Below the pieces are notes generated by a model, which was not told the DNA's origin, made no database searches, and saw only the letters and a list, made by a program, of their open reading frames with translations. From the NCBI GenBank assembly GCA_021904315.1, contig CM038918.1:16631349-16695348 (forward strand): a DNA stretch of 64,000 bases, in the 5' to 3' direction. Within the stretch, counting starts at the first letter, position 1. Every line of letters starts with the position of its first letter. Origin of the DNA: Sphagnum magellanicum. Lineage: Eukaryota > Streptophyta > Sphagnopsida > Sphagnales > Sphagnaceae. Positions 24,561-37,302 of the stretch are shown here, in pieces. A program made the translations under genes and the position numbers.

Positions 24561-27500
24561 AACTTGTGAAGGCTTCTTGTAACATGTTAGTTTTATATTA
24601 TTATGTTAGTTTGTCATGTACATATATAGTGTATCCTTGCCTTGGTTACAATGGTATGTAGTTTTTGATTCCATAATTTTTTTTTCTATATGCATACTTA
24701 GTGATATCTTATAACATGTACATGTATTTGTTGTAACATTCCAATTGTCTTATTATAATGTTTAAGTATGGGTTGTAACCTATTGATATCATGTTATTAT
24801 CTCAATGTATATTTTATATTTTCAGTCCATGTTTAGTTATTACTATGCATTTCACTTTTCCATGTTTTATATATGTCACGAGTAATTGCTAGAAAATAAT
24901 TTTATTCTGGACCTTTCATGTATAAAAGTTGAAAGACAAGTTCCACTCATTTAGTATATTCCTCTTACATATGCTTTTGTTGTTTGTTTGTGTTATATTA
25001 ATGTGATGCATTTATGATGTAACTCCTTCACATGAAGTCGTAGCTAAGTTTTCTTTTTAAAATAGTTCTTATTATGCAACATTTTAATTGGCAACTTGGT
25101 TTAGATATGCATATTTACTTTAACCCATTGCATTGTAACATGTTTACAATTATTTTAGTGGGAAAACACTAATCATTGGGATATTATGGAACCCTAAATC
25201 TATCAATTAGTTTCCCTAAACCCTATACTACAACAAAACCTTTGGTGAATTTAATATTTCCACAACTTTGTAAAGAAAATGTACATAGAACTTTGCATTT
25301 TGTTGGCTTATATTTTGATGTTGTTTGTATTGTTTCTTATAATAACAATGGGTATAGACTTTGTCTTTTGGAAGCTTCAATCAATTCCTAATGGTGTTAT
25401 GTTAGGTCAATATTGCAAGACATACTAAAATAATCTTTCACACTTAGAGTTTTTTGTGGCAGATATTTTATCAATTACAACCACCAAAAATATCAATGTG
25501 ATAGTGTCAAAGCAGCATTTTGAAAACTTGTTAAAATATCATGTCAAAATGAATGTGGGGCAATTCGTAGAACAATGGGTGACCCTTAAGTTTTATCACA
25601 AATTACTTGAATAGACCCAAACTACTTGAGTTCTTTCACTATGGGAAGAGAAAAATTATCGTGACTTCCAGTGCATATGTGTGGGGGAGAATGGTTTAGT
25701 AAGCTAAGGTACTCTGACCATAGGATTAAAGGGTGTGAATTTGGTCCATTTCACCCAAGCACGAAGAATTGGATCCTTCTTCCAACTTTTCCTAACCTAT
25801 GTAGTGCCCAAATGTTTAAGCTTATGAAACACACAATGGAAAGTAACAATGGTGTTGCCTTTCAAGCTAAGGATGTAATTAAAAATTGATCCAGAACAAG
25901 ACCTAAATAAGAATGCGCCTAGAATGGAGGTCGTGTGGATGTTTGAATGTGCAAATTCAAAAGTCTTAAGGGGCTATTTCTAGAACTTGTCTATAGCAAA
26001 GACAATTGTAAACAACAAGCATTGACATTTGATCCAAAGGTGGTTGCATCAAACATTGGGTTGTAGTTAGAATCCACACAGGTTGTGACAAATCACCTAC
26101 AAGTATCCAAAGGTGTCCTACCGAAAACAAAGCTCAAATTGAAACAATTAAAGGCAATTGGGTGACACAGAGATGCACAAGGCAAAAGCTTGGTTAGGTG
26201 TCTCAAAAGTGGCAATTGAAAAAATTCACAATATAACATTAGCAAAAAACAATTATAGTTTTAACACTTATGAAACCATAAATCCTATAATTATTCCCTA
26301 TGTTTTTAATCATAAATATTAATAAGCCAACCTACGAATATCCTTAAACATGTGACTAATAAAAAAATCCATGCAAAAGATTAAAATTTTAAATGTGAAA
26401 TGGATTCTCGAGGATAAAAATTTACAATAATCATCTCATTTAAAACTTATATATATATGGAAATTTTGAATGCACTTCATTAATAAATTATTCATTTGAT
26501 GATGTTTTATTTTATTTTTTTAAATTTTGAGACTATTTTGACTTTTTTTTGAGTCCACATTTTTCATTTTTTGTGTGACAATCATAGTGTTATCTTATCA
26601 AAAGTCCATTACTAATCCATAATCTTTTTAGAATTCATCCAAAGTTTTTTTTGATGATTCCTATTAAAGTTTATAACAACATGAATAATTAAAAAATTAA
26701 CAATGTTAATTTTGAATATGGTTTTAAATTTTACATTTATATGTAATCTAGAAAAATTACAAGTGTGATAGTCCAAATAGTCCCCCCTATTCATGCTTTC
26801 AGCCCACAAACAATGTTTATCGTAATGAATGTGCCACCATTAGAAAATGAAGATGATTATACCATCATGGGGACAATTGCAGGACTATGCATGAACAAAA
26901 TGTTAGTAAATTTGACACATATGTCTAGTGAAATGATAATGGCATACACAAAAATGATAATGTTTTGTTCACCTAGCCTTGCAAGGTGAACAAAATGTCC
27001 ATGATAAGGGTCCACCAACAAATTCTATAATTGAACCTATTGCACTTTCTCCTCCCGATAAGAGGCCCAGGACTACTCCAAAGTCCTTGATTTAGATGAT
27101 GGGATGTGTTTCAAAAGGTAAAAATCTTCATGAATCCTTGTTTTATATTCCAATTCTTGACTAGCATGAAATTCAACTAGGGGGGTTTAAAAATGTTGAA
27201 AAATTTCAAAATGCATGTAGTCAATATTTGAAATGTGTGGAAGTAAAGGCCCATGAACAAGTTACATTTTCATGGGAGCCACCATTACCTTTTCCCTTCA
27301 AGCATCCACCCAAGTTGTTTTGTTTAATCCCATATATCACTACTAAAATTATTGGTTTTTCAAATAGTTGAAGTTGACTGATTAGTCTTTTTTTTATTAA
27401 TGAACATGTACATTTTGATTAAAGGCTAGGGGTTTGAATGACATATGTATATTTTGACCATTCAGTTTGGTTGAATAACCTATTTGATTATTTGTTAACT

Positions 27501-27689
27501 TGGACATGTAGTCAAATTGGACAAAAATTTGACTAGCTTTGTCAAAATGGCCAATGATGTTTAAAGTCAATTGGAACATTTAATCAAGTTAAACATAAAC
27601 AAATGACACTTCTGGTCAAAATGGTTAATGGGGTTTTAATCAAATAAAACATTTAGTCAAAATGGCCAATGTTATTATAATCAAATGGG

Positions 27690-28230
27690 GCATCCTACCT
27701 ACCTATAGATACCATATACTACAACCTTCCTACCTACCTACCTATCAACCTACTGACCTACCTACTACAATTTACTTACCTACCAATTTACCGGCTTACT
27801 TATTTACTTACCTACCTACCTACCTACCTATCAACCTACTGACCTACCTACTACAATTTACTTACCTACCTATTTACCGGCTTACTTATTTACCTACCTA
27901 CCTACCTACTAACCTACTAACTACAACTTACCTATTTATTTGCCTTCATATTTACCTACCTATTACAACCTCTTGACCTTCATATTTACCTACTTACTAC
28001 AACCTATTGACCTACTGACCTACCTACTACAACCTTCTCACCTACCCACCAACCCACCTACTTATCAGTTTATAAACATGCACACTCACACACCTATTAA
28101 TTGTTACCGACCTATTATCTAACTACCCACCCACTTACCTCTAGGTGCCTACTTATTTACCACCTACCTATTGACTTACCCACCCACCCATGCACTTATT
28201 TCCTACAACATACCTACCTATGTACCTCAT
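27690..28230. repeat. (CCTA)n-type degenerate array
   Basis: Runs of CCTACCTACCTA are broken by related words such as CAACCTACTGACCTAC and TTACCGGCTTACTTATT. One block of about 110 bases is repeated in tandem at 27740-27890. The long Y/L/P/T-rich open frames across it are by-products of the repeat. It lies inside CACTA copy 1. Confidence 0.9.
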
Positions 28231-28299
28231 AGTCTTGTAATGATGTGTTGAAATAAACATGTGAAATGAAAATTTTGACAAAAGTTGAACACCTTTTGA

Positions 28300-28365
28300 T
28301 AGTGTGGTCCATTGGTTAAAGATTTGGTTTATCATTGGGGAGGTCAAAGTTTCAATTCCTAATAC
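28300..28365 (+). other. tRNA-like module (pol III box A/B), copy 1
   Basis: TGGTCCATTGG (28305-28315) fits the A box with one mismatch, and GTTTCAATTCC (28349-28359) resembles the B box at a normal distance. The segment aligns along its length with the module at 47.62 kb. It lacks a credible intact cloverleaf, so it is a tRNA-derived relic or SINE head, not a working tRNA gene. Confidence 0.5.
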
Positions 28366-28384
28366 TTGTAATCTATGTATTTGT

Positions 28385-28470
28385 TTAAGGGGTTAAGGTA
28401 GGTAGGTAGGTTAAGTAAGTTAAGTAGGTTATACTAGGTTAAGTTAAAGTAGGTAGGTTAGGGAAGGTTA
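28385..28470. repeat. (TAGG)n-type array, inverted relative to the CCTA array
   Basis: GGTAGGTAGGTAGG-like sequence follows the tRNA-like module inside CACTA copy 1. It is the complement of the CCTA array on the module's other side, so the two arms could pair. Confidence 0.8.
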
Positions 28471-28930
28471 CTACCTACTTACATTTTTACGACCTTCTTA
28501 CCTACTTACTTGCCTATAAATTTTTTCTTATAATAATGTTTAAATAAATTATTTAAATACATTTAACTAGTCAAATCGTCTAATATTCATCAATCAAAAT
28601 GACAAATCAAATGGTCCTTATTATGTAAGTTTAAAATACCACCCCAATCACACTAGACATTAAAATTGACTTGACCGAAATGACAAAGGGTTTTTTTGCC
28701 CCCGCCCCCCCCTAATCTAATTTTTTTGGCTATAATTCTTGATTTGAAAAACCATGAATTATAATAGTGTATGTTGAGGAAGTATGATTGGTTGAATATC
28801 TCCATTGATGATTTCAAAAAACAACTTACAATATATCGAGCTTTCCCTAATGGAGGTTGGGCAAAATGGGTTGATAATAACTTTTCAATGTCAATTGGCC
28901 AATGGACTATGAAAGATCAAGTAAGCATCA

Positions 28931-31900
28931 CAAATTGTATTTAAGTTCTTTAATACCAATGTATGTTTATAGCTTATTTGTTGGTAATAAATGTTTTACA
29001 TCATGTTATATTTTAGTTCATGCCATCGTTTTTATTTTATTTATGCCATTGGATTAGGTTATGTTTGATGTTCATGATGTTATTTTTTTTGTAAAGGTTT
29101 TAACATCATGTTAGTCTAGTTCAAGTCATCACTATTGGAATAGGTTGTTCCAAGCATAGAATCTAACTTTTTAGTTTTTTGTAACATCCCCATTTCCAGC
29201 TATCCATTATGGTTTTGTTTGTATCCTCTTTTTTATTGTCCTTATTTTGGGACCCTGTGTGCATTCATGTTACACTTGGTTTAAGTTGTTTTGTAACATG
29301 TTAATCTTATATTATTTCATGCTACTAACTACTACCTTTTTTCATGTTAAGGGGCCTGAGTAACATGCCCATAATCTCACAACTCTTTGTTACAAGGTCT
29401 TTGAAACATAATCACAATTTCAAACCTTCTTGTTACAAGAACTTTGAAACATGCCCATAATTTCAAACCCCTTTGTTATAGGGACTTTGAAACATGCCCA
29501 TAATTTTTAAACTCCTTAGTATATGGACTTTGAAATGTGCCATAATTTCAGAATTCCATGTACGTGTTACAAGTTTATAGTTACAATGTTTTCCTTTAAC
29601 CTCACACAACAACACATCTTGGATTTTACAACCGGTTAATAAAATGACTATTTTTATTTATTTATATTATAATTATAAGTACAAGTTCATGTTAATGATG
29701 CATAGTTGTAAAGGACATTATGGTGCCATGTGGCATTATGGTTTTGCAACTATAGTTGATATCATGACTTGATGGTTTTTACACAAATATCAAAAATATT
29801 TTTAATGTATTTTTAATCATCTAAAATTAAGTAATAACAAAATTTGATTGATTATTGTAATTTTGATGAATATAACAACTTATGGTCATGTGATGTTGAC
29901 GTGGCATGCCACATGGCAACGAAATTAACTAGTAGTCACAACACCTCATAACTTGTGACACTAACTTCACATCATGATTCATGTCATTGATTGAATGAAT
30001 TAATCTCATTTATTAGTTAATACAAAATATTGTTGTTTTTTGTAATTAATAATGATTCTTTCTTCCATGTGATGATGACATGGCATGCCATTTGGCAACA
30101 AGGTGTCACAAATTTTCATGGCAATCCATGAATTTTTGTGACACCGTAAGGTTTTGTGTGTTTTGAATTTATGGCACTAATATTTTGGGAATGGGCAAGA
30201 AGGGAAATGCAAATTTATCATTCAACATTTTGATGAAGCAATCTATGGGGACATAAATTTCTAAGAAAGGAGTGGTGACACATGTGACATGGACTTGCGT
30301 TAGCAAGTTCAATTCTATGATTAAACCCTAATGAGATGAAGTAAAGCAAGCTTGCCCTAATGGATGATTTATTACGTTGGATGTGATTGGCAAAACGCAC
30401 CAAAAGAAAAGATGGTTGGTGATCATGAACACTAGAAGAGCTACATTTTTCTTCTTGAAAATCTTTTTTATTTTCTTGTGTTTTTGTTGTTTTTAGGTTA
30501 TGAAGTTTGCTTTATTGTTCTTCATGGAGTGTTAATGCTTAGATTAGAAATTAGCAATGGAACGTTGTTTTTGTGATTTTCTTTGGTTGTGTGATGAAGA
30601 TGATATTGAATTGTTGGATGGAGGATGATGCGTTTGGTGGTGGAAATGAATAAATACCAAACAATGGAAGAAGATAAACACTTTTGTTTTTTAACTTTTG
30701 TTCATCTTGATTAGGAATTGCTATTACGATTTTTGGGGGAAATGCTTAAAATTCAAGGTGTGAAAGTTATGTTTGTTTAGCTTCATGAACTTCGTTGTTC
30801 TGAAGTTAATGAACAGAACATTAGGTGTTAGTGAATTAGAAGGGACTTTATGATGGAAGTGATGATAAGCTTTAGGGCATCAATGGGTTAGTCTTTTGTG
30901 GAACATTCAAATGTAACATGCTTGGGATTTTTTTTGGGATATGGGGAAGATTGAGTACCTAAGTATTTGGGAGTACTGGGAAGTTCATGGGAAAATTGAA
31001 AAGATCAATTGTAGAAGTTGCTTGTCAATATCTCCTCCATCTCTAGTACCGGATCTCCATTAGGTCTCCATTGGGTTTGGGTATTGACATTATATGGGTT
31101 TTATTTGTTGTTGGGATGCCCACATTTATAGGTCACAATAGCCCATTGTGAGAGGCAATCCAAAGTGAGTTGATTCATCAAGGTCCATATAATCATTTGT
31201 GTTACTATGTTATAGATATTTCTAGTTTTGATAATTTGGACATGTGTTTAGAGGTAGCTATGTTGATACACTCAATACATACTTTTGAATGTTCGTTTGA
31301 TGTGAAAATGGACAAAAACTAGTGTGTGCTTTCCTTTTTTGGTGACACTCCAATCCAACTATTGATTTGGTGTTCTTTTCATGCATGCCCGCCATAGTTT
31401 ATTGAAGTTTGGCACAATATATAATTAGCATGTGGATTCACATGGACTTTACACATATGAAAATCATGGTTTGTTACATCTAAAACAAGCATTCATTATT
31501 AGGGTTATAAATATTGTGCATCATTGAAAATAATATTTATTTTTGATTCATTGTAATCAACAATCTTGAATATCTAAGTCATTGCTAAAGCTACTTCAAG
31601 CTCAAAACAAATTAAAGAAAATGAGTGACCTACATATTAATTATGGCTACCATTCAAGGGTTCTTGTTGGGATTTGACAACCTCAAAACATGATTTCAAT
31701 GGGCCTATGACATTTTCTTTCATCTTACCTTTGTACTTACATCTTAATGTTCTTTATTCGTAATGGCAACGTTGTAAGCATCCCTTAATTTATTTGAACA
31801 AATGGTTTTTACATATTTCAACATGCAATTAACCAAAAAAAGTGCACATGTGCATAATATTTCCAACCATCTCCACTTAACTCCTACTAACACAACATTC

Positions 31901-32559
31901 CCACAATTTCCCTCTTTTTATGTGTTACTTTAGCAAAAAATGATAAAGATGAACAATTTCAGGATGCAAGGATTTCAACAAAAAAAATTATTCCAAAGTT
32001 TATCTTGGCTCAAATAGAAGACAATCCCCCTCCTACAACAACTACCTCACTTTCCTCCCTCTTTCTCCCCTTACATCCCCCTCCATTGTTGCTCCTCTCA
32101 TTGTTTTCTTCCTACTTACTTTCTTTCATTTTCTAAGTCCCAATCATTTCATTACACTCTTTTAAAATGATGACACCTAAAAAAAAAACTTGAAAATGTT
32201 GAAAAACACAAATACAAGCCTCTTTTCAAGCTAAGGTGTACCAAAAAGTGTCACATTTGCAATTTTATTACACATTACAACAAAAAGAGGTTTAAATTAT
32301 TGATCAACTATCAAGTTATTCATGTTATGAAATATTAGGGCATTAGAATACATACCAATGATCAATTATCATTCCATTACCTTCAATATTTATAGAGAGA
32401 GATTATGGTTTCACCAATTTGTCACACTAAGTTTGCAACTAGCCAAGTTCATTAGATGTTTGCATTGGAGTTTGCTCTTATTAAAAGCAGGGAAGCATTT
32501 GGAAATATGTTCTAATACAATAAATGCTTAAACCATGGAATAATCTTGCATCTGACTTG
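28931..32559. other. AT-rich intergenic DNA
   Basis: No gene is supported. A 43-bp tandem repeat lies at 29356-29573. Two related words, GACGTGGCATGCCACATGGC (from 29898) and GACATGGCATGCCATTTGGC (from 30077), form a loose direct repeat about 180 bases apart. The remainder shows no recognisable feature. Confidence 0.65.
29356..29573. repeat. five-copy 43-bp tandem repeat
   Basis: The unit is approximately TTTGAAACATGCCCATAATT followed by TCAAACTCCTTTGTTACAAGGAC. Five degenerate copies are visible in direct orientation. Confidence 0.85.
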
Positions 32560-35220
32560 AGTTGAATCTTATTGCAGTTTTTTTTGCAAACTTTGCCAAC
32601 ATCTATTTGGTTCAGGACCTCATAAGCCCAGCACGAGGGTATATGAGTTTGACCTTGATGTAGGGGCTACGTGTTGACAAAAGAAGAATTTGGAAAATGT
32701 CAAAATCGATGTTTAGAAGCTAGCCAAGCTAAATGCAGACACTAGAGTTAATGCATGCAGAAGATCATCAATATTGAAACAATTGTAGCCTCATGACTCA
32801 GGAGGAGGAGCACATCCAACTGACTGCACCGCAAGCAACGATTTGAGTAGTAGAAGTAGCTCTCAAGTGTTGGGCATGTGTTGAAGGATGTGTTGTGCAG
32901 TGCTTGAGAAGAAGCCATCACTGTCATGGAGCTACCTCCTCCAGTTATGATTGGCAGAGACCCTGAATCTTTATGTCTTCTGTCCAAAAGTTCACAAAGT
33001 GCCGACAGTGGCGATGTAACTTGTCCAATATTACATCTGATTTTCACAAGCATTCTTAAGTTCAATTAAAAGGAAGGTAAGAATGCCCAATTGTTTTTTG
33101 TTCTTGTGCTTCAACATGATGATGTTGACATGGTATTCCACATTCATTATTGAATTTGTGCATCCTGATTCTTTCTTTCTTTTCTTTTTGACTTTTTATA
33201 GCAAGCAATTTTTCAACACATTGGTGTTGGAGTCATCAGGAATGCAATTGCTTTAATTTATAGTTGAACTTTTCGTTGCTAGATGAGCTACCAGATCTGT
33301 CAACTGAACGTTAGGATCTATGGAGTAGGAATTATTTTGTGTCTTGCAAGGACATACATTTGTTCATCCTCTCATCTTGATGTGTATTGAAGGGAAAGAA
33401 GAGAGATGTTGTGTGATTTGATTTGGAGCCACATGGTAACCAACTGCATGAAAAAAATTCAAAACATGAGCAAAGGAACAGAGAAGTAATCATAAAGGTT
33501 CAGCAATTTTGCATTTTGCTGCCTTCTGGAATTGTGGACAGACCAATTCAATGAACAAAATGCATGGTTGTTGTGCTGAGAGGTAGTTGGGTGTGCAATG
33601 GTTAGAGAACAGTTGGATGCACAAACAAAAGTGGTTAATAATCAATGTAGGTGGTGGTTGCAATGAGGCCAATATATTGCTCTACAGAGGTGTCATGAAA
33701 CAGCAGGGTCTCATGTGTCAAGGAACTCATGCCAACAACCCTTTTTGTCTACTATGGGCACCACAAATGTTGCACAAGGAGCTTGCCTTCAAGCCTTTTG
33801 CAATTCAGTAGGGTTGCCCATGAAGATGTAAACAGACATGGATTGAGCAAATTTACACACTGGGGATGGCAGCAAACCTCAACAAGCTTCTTTAAAGCAT
33901 TGCCAAAAAGGCTTCAAGTTTCAGTGGCATAGGTGCCATGTTCTTGGAGACCCAGTTGATTCAAAACTACCATGATGTTCAATGCCCTGACTATGAAAGG
34001 CAGTTTTTTTGCATGTTCTTTGTTGTTTACTATTGCACATTACATCATTACCCTGCCAATAAAGGGCCAGCACACTTGAATTGCTTAACCAGTAGAGGAT
34101 CACATTTTCCAGGATTGTGGTCCACTATTTCAGTAAGTCCCAGCAGAGAGAGGAACCTGTGCACATGGACTATAGGGGCTGCATGTCTACAATGTGCAGG
34201 CAATCGAAGCAACTCAATGGGTAATGTGAATCATGAAGATAGACCTGTTTTGGATTGGCAGTGGCTGCTTTCTTCAGTCATATATGTGACCTCACTTTCA
34301 ACCAGAAAGAAGTTATTTTTTCATGAGTCTACATTTAGTCATTGATTAAGGGTGGGCTATACCAACATCTGATCTGGTATCTCACAGGTTGTTGTAGGTT
34401 AGAATGCAATAGCACTAGCAATGTGGAGATAGTGGAAAACACTGATGATCAATTGAAGAGCAGTTAGAACAGTTTGCAATGGCTACGGCCATAAATGATG
34501 ACAAGATGACAGAGCAAGCTTTCCAAGAGATGGGGTATTTTATTTTCCGCACTGACATCAAATGCATCCCTCATGTGTAATTATCTTTTGTTGAATATTG
34601 GAGGGAGATGAAAATTCTAGATCTGTTTTCATCAAATTCAAAACTTCTTTTGAAGTTGGCAATGAAAGACTTTACCATGTCCTCCAACTCTGTCTGTCCA
34701 ATCCAAAGCTGCAATTTGGAGTAGAGAGATGCACACAAAAGGTAAAAAAGCTCTTGTTCTGTGTCAGTTTCCCTGACTCCTCAAGCTCCACTTTCCTTTA
34801 GCCCCATTGGGTACTTGCATTATGTTTCCATGTTTGACGTAAACTTTTGGTGCTGCTTGTCAAGAGGATGATCATGAAATGGTAAAGCTGCTTTGAATGT
34901 ACAAATCGTGCTTTGATTTTTTCTTCTTTTAGTGCAGAATATTAAATATTTTGCTACTTGCATCTAAGTTGGATCAATGGCTTTGGTAATGTGGCGGAGA
35001 CAGAAAGTGAGGATGAAGCTGTGGACATGGCTAAATATGATTTTTTTCATGGCAAGCTCATCCTGTGATGATGTAGATGCTGATGATGAATGGACAGATA
35101 AGAGTCCCAGTTGGATGATATCACCTTAGCTCTTGCATCTTATCTATTTGTTGAGCCATATATGGATGCATGCAAAGCTGTGGCAACATCAATGAGAACC
35201 TAAGTTACCAGTATATTCTT
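32560..35220. other. unassigned stretch of gene-like composition
   Basis: Base composition and word use here resemble the genic parts of the window, with few long A/T runs, unlike both flanks. No open frame exceeds about 135 codons and I recognise no domain. Candidates worth a search are a minus-strand stretch 33065-32748 containing VTSPLSALCELLDRRHKDSG and LPIITGGGSSMTVM, and plus-strand acidic fragments near 34.98-35.10 kb. It may be a decayed gene, a non-coding transcript, or an intron-rich gene I cannot assemble. Confidence 0.35.
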
Positions 35221-35328
35221 TTCTGATGGTTTTTACTAGTGTTTTCTGTTTTGTTTATTTCAAAAGGAACCTTCAACCCCAGTTTGAACTTTAAATAAAT
35301 AATTTTTTTTAAAAATTAAAAAATTAAA

Positions 35329-35332
<4 letters not shown>

Positions 35333-35364
<32 letters not shown>
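35333..35364. repeat. (TA)16 microsatellite
   Basis: A pure TA run lies within AT-rich DNA between the unassigned region and the LTR-like block. Confidence 0.9.
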
Positions 35365-35366
<2 letters not shown>

Positions 35367-35819
35367 GGAACCTTCAGTCTGGTCTTGAGACCAGTACTTT
35401 GAAATTTTAAAACCTTGAATTATTTTCACAAAGAATTGAAAATCAGTTTAAACAACTTTTAGAAAAAATGTGGTAATTAGTTTGTTCAACTAATGTACAC
35501 AAATTAAAATAAAATAAAGGGTAAGATTATTTATGTACAATCAATCAAATGTAATAACTTGCTTAAAATGTAAAGTCAAGCTTTGAATTATTTTTTTAAA
35601 AAGTTGTATTTATCAACCGAGAGAATCTGAACTTGTTTAAAATGAGGCAACAACACAACTCAAATTATAATTTGATGAGGTTCCAATTATGGTTCCCATA
35701 AAAATTCAAACATCTAATGTTGAACACCTAGAACTTACCCTATATCCTAAACCTACAACCTAGACCTCAACCTACCCAAATCTTACAACCTACCAACATT
35801 GATTTTACCATGATACCAA

Positions 35820-36426
35820 TGTAAGTGTTGGTTCACTCGACGCCATTGAATATTCTAAAATAAAATGTGGAAATGGTTGTGTGGAGCAATACAAAGCCAT
35901 ATTGTTGAATCCTCGAGTTCACACTAAAGGGGACAATCTTGGGGGTTAGGTGCATCAAATAATGCCAAGGATGCTAGGGAAAATGGAGTTTGATTCACTA
36001 GAGGGGTTGGTTAACGAGGCCAAATTGTGACTCGGTTGAGGTGGGATGTTGCAACAAGGAAACCTAGTAGTCATAGGCATGAGAGACCAAGCCACATTTA
36101 ATTCATTGCACTTATTCAAAACCTAAACCTAGTCATGCTAGAGGCATCAGAGAACAAGCAGCCGTTTAATTCGTTGTACTTGTTAAATGCCTACCGTCAA
36201 ATATGGGCAGTAGGTGAGACGTTCACTCAAAGATGAGATGCACATTTAATTGTGCTGGAATTCAAGTGGGTATACTTTGAATGTGATTCTAATTTAAACC
36301 TCCTTAAAACGGTGAATTGAACAAAGAACCATTTGTAAAGTAGCCATCGGATCTCAAAGTCCTGGCCACTTGGGGTTTATTGGATTGACACTATCATTGC
36401 AAATATACCTGGATCTTCTTGCTACA
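35820..36426 (-). mobile_element. possible solo LTR or LTR end with primer-binding site
   Basis: On the minus strand a block ending CCAACACTTACA (35820) is followed after one base by TGGTATCA (complement of 35811-35818). Those are the first eight bases of the initiator-Met tRNA primer site used by many plant retrotransposons. Only eight bases match; the next three (TGG) do not fit AGA. A start TGTAGCAAGAAG at 36426 would give a TG..CA unit of about 607 bases. A 65-bp internal near-duplication (CATTTAATTCATTGCACTTA / CGTTTAATTCGTTGTACTTG) lies at about 36.08-36.20 kb. No retrotransposon genes are visible nearby. Confidence 0.35.
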
Positions 36427-36599
36427 AATACTTTGTAATTGTGAACTTTAGAAGTAAAAATTTAGCCTTCATTTGTTAAAACTTTCAATAGGATCAAGTA
36501 AATTTCATTTTTAAAAGCCTTAAAAAGTTTTAAAACAGCATCATTAGTGGCATGACATCTTATGATTTTAAAGCAAACAAAAAATTGATTTGGTTTTGC

Positions 36600-37302
36600 C
36601 ATCTCTGCTTTGTTGAGCTTTGTTTGGAAATTTTGTAAGACTTTCGTTATGGGTCAAGAGGGAGCAGTAGGAAGCAGTATGCACTTGCCTTTCCTCCAAT
36701 GCCAAGAGAATTATCTCTTCCACACAGATCCCTCAAAACCAATGAATCACAGCTTTCAGTATGCACTCTCCTTGCTATGTGAAACCAGAAATTCAAAAAG
36801 TCTGCTGGGATCCATAAATGACAAGCTCCATCAATATCCTTGATTGGGGTAAGCAAGCAGCCATATGATATGATCTGTGCTGCAAAAGAATTGTTGACAA
36901 GACTTACTCATTGCATACAACGTAGGCTCTGTGCACCCTGAAAGCACCAGCAGTAGCCCAGGCTTCCTTACAATGTCTCTACAAAACCTTGAATGCAGTT
37001 GGGTCTAGATGACTGTAAAGGGACTCCGGAGTTGGTTAGTACCATAAGCAGTCCAATGACCTAACCTTAGAAACATGTAAGGCCACTTACGTGGACATTT
37101 CTGACATTGATCAAGTGAACTTCATAACTCTGATGGCAACTATTCCAGAGTTCCCTTATGTGATGAGCCTTGATTGATCAGCATTGCTCCTGAAAAGTGT
37201 TCTCAGAATCAATATGGGAAACTGATGCCACCAGAACCGTGTGATCAGGCCAATGGCAACCACAGTTCAAGAGAGATCCAATTGCCAGTAGAATGTGAGG
37301 TG
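36600..37302 (-). other. 3' flank of the GT14 gene
   Basis: This segment has genic base composition and directly follows the GT14 stop codon, so it probably contains its 3' UTR. The short open frames on either strand show no recognisable domain. Confidence 0.4.

Larger units (their letters stand above)
21721..25175. other. AT-rich intergenic DNA with tandem duplications
   Basis: No gene is supported. The stretch holds a roughly 62-bp tandem duplication (21880-21990) and a 465-bp tandem duplication (about 23630-24560), both listed separately. Between them are poly-T and G-rich runs (22.1-22.5 kb) and unremarkable AT-rich DNA. Confidence 0.7.
27338..28769 (+). mobile_element. non-autonomous CACTA-type DNA transposon, copy 1
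   Basis: The left end reads CACTACTAAAATTATTGG and the reverse complement of the right end reads CACTATTATAATTCATGG; both continue TTTTTCAAAT. The element is flanked by the same three bases, TAT, at 27335-27337 and 28770-28772, the duplication size known for CACTA elements. Repeated TCAAAATGGCCA/TCAAATTGGACA-like words lie just inside the left end (27.45-27.70 kb), as expected for subterminal motifs. The core has a CCTA array, a tRNA-like module and a TAGG array. No transposase gene is visible in 1.43 kb. Confidence 0.75.
25176..28930 (+). pseudogene. decayed plus-strand coding locus split by a CACTA element
   Basis: Several plus-strand segments read like protein: 25176-25391, about 25440-25610 (VSKQHFENLLKYHVKMNVGQ), 25671-25889, 26765-27337 and 28770-28930. 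The fourth carries a frameshift near 26990 and two in-frame stops. It includes SPPDKRPRTTPKSL and VTFSWEPPLPFPFKHPP. Reading is interrupted at 27338 by a transposon and resumes just after it with SIDDFKKQLTIYRAFPNGG, one frame off. The residues are not low-complexity and codon use looks ordinary, unlike the surrounding repeats. I do not recognise the family; it could be a host gene or an old transposon gene. Confidence 0.4.

Noticed and set aside
27662-28122. Plus-strand ORFs of 60-104 codons rich in Y, L, P and T
   Set aside because: They are direct translations of the CCTA array inside a transposon, with no independent coding signal.
29356-29573. CRISPR-like array
   Set aside because: The 43-bp units are contiguous and degenerate, with no unique spacers; the genome is a plant nuclear genome.
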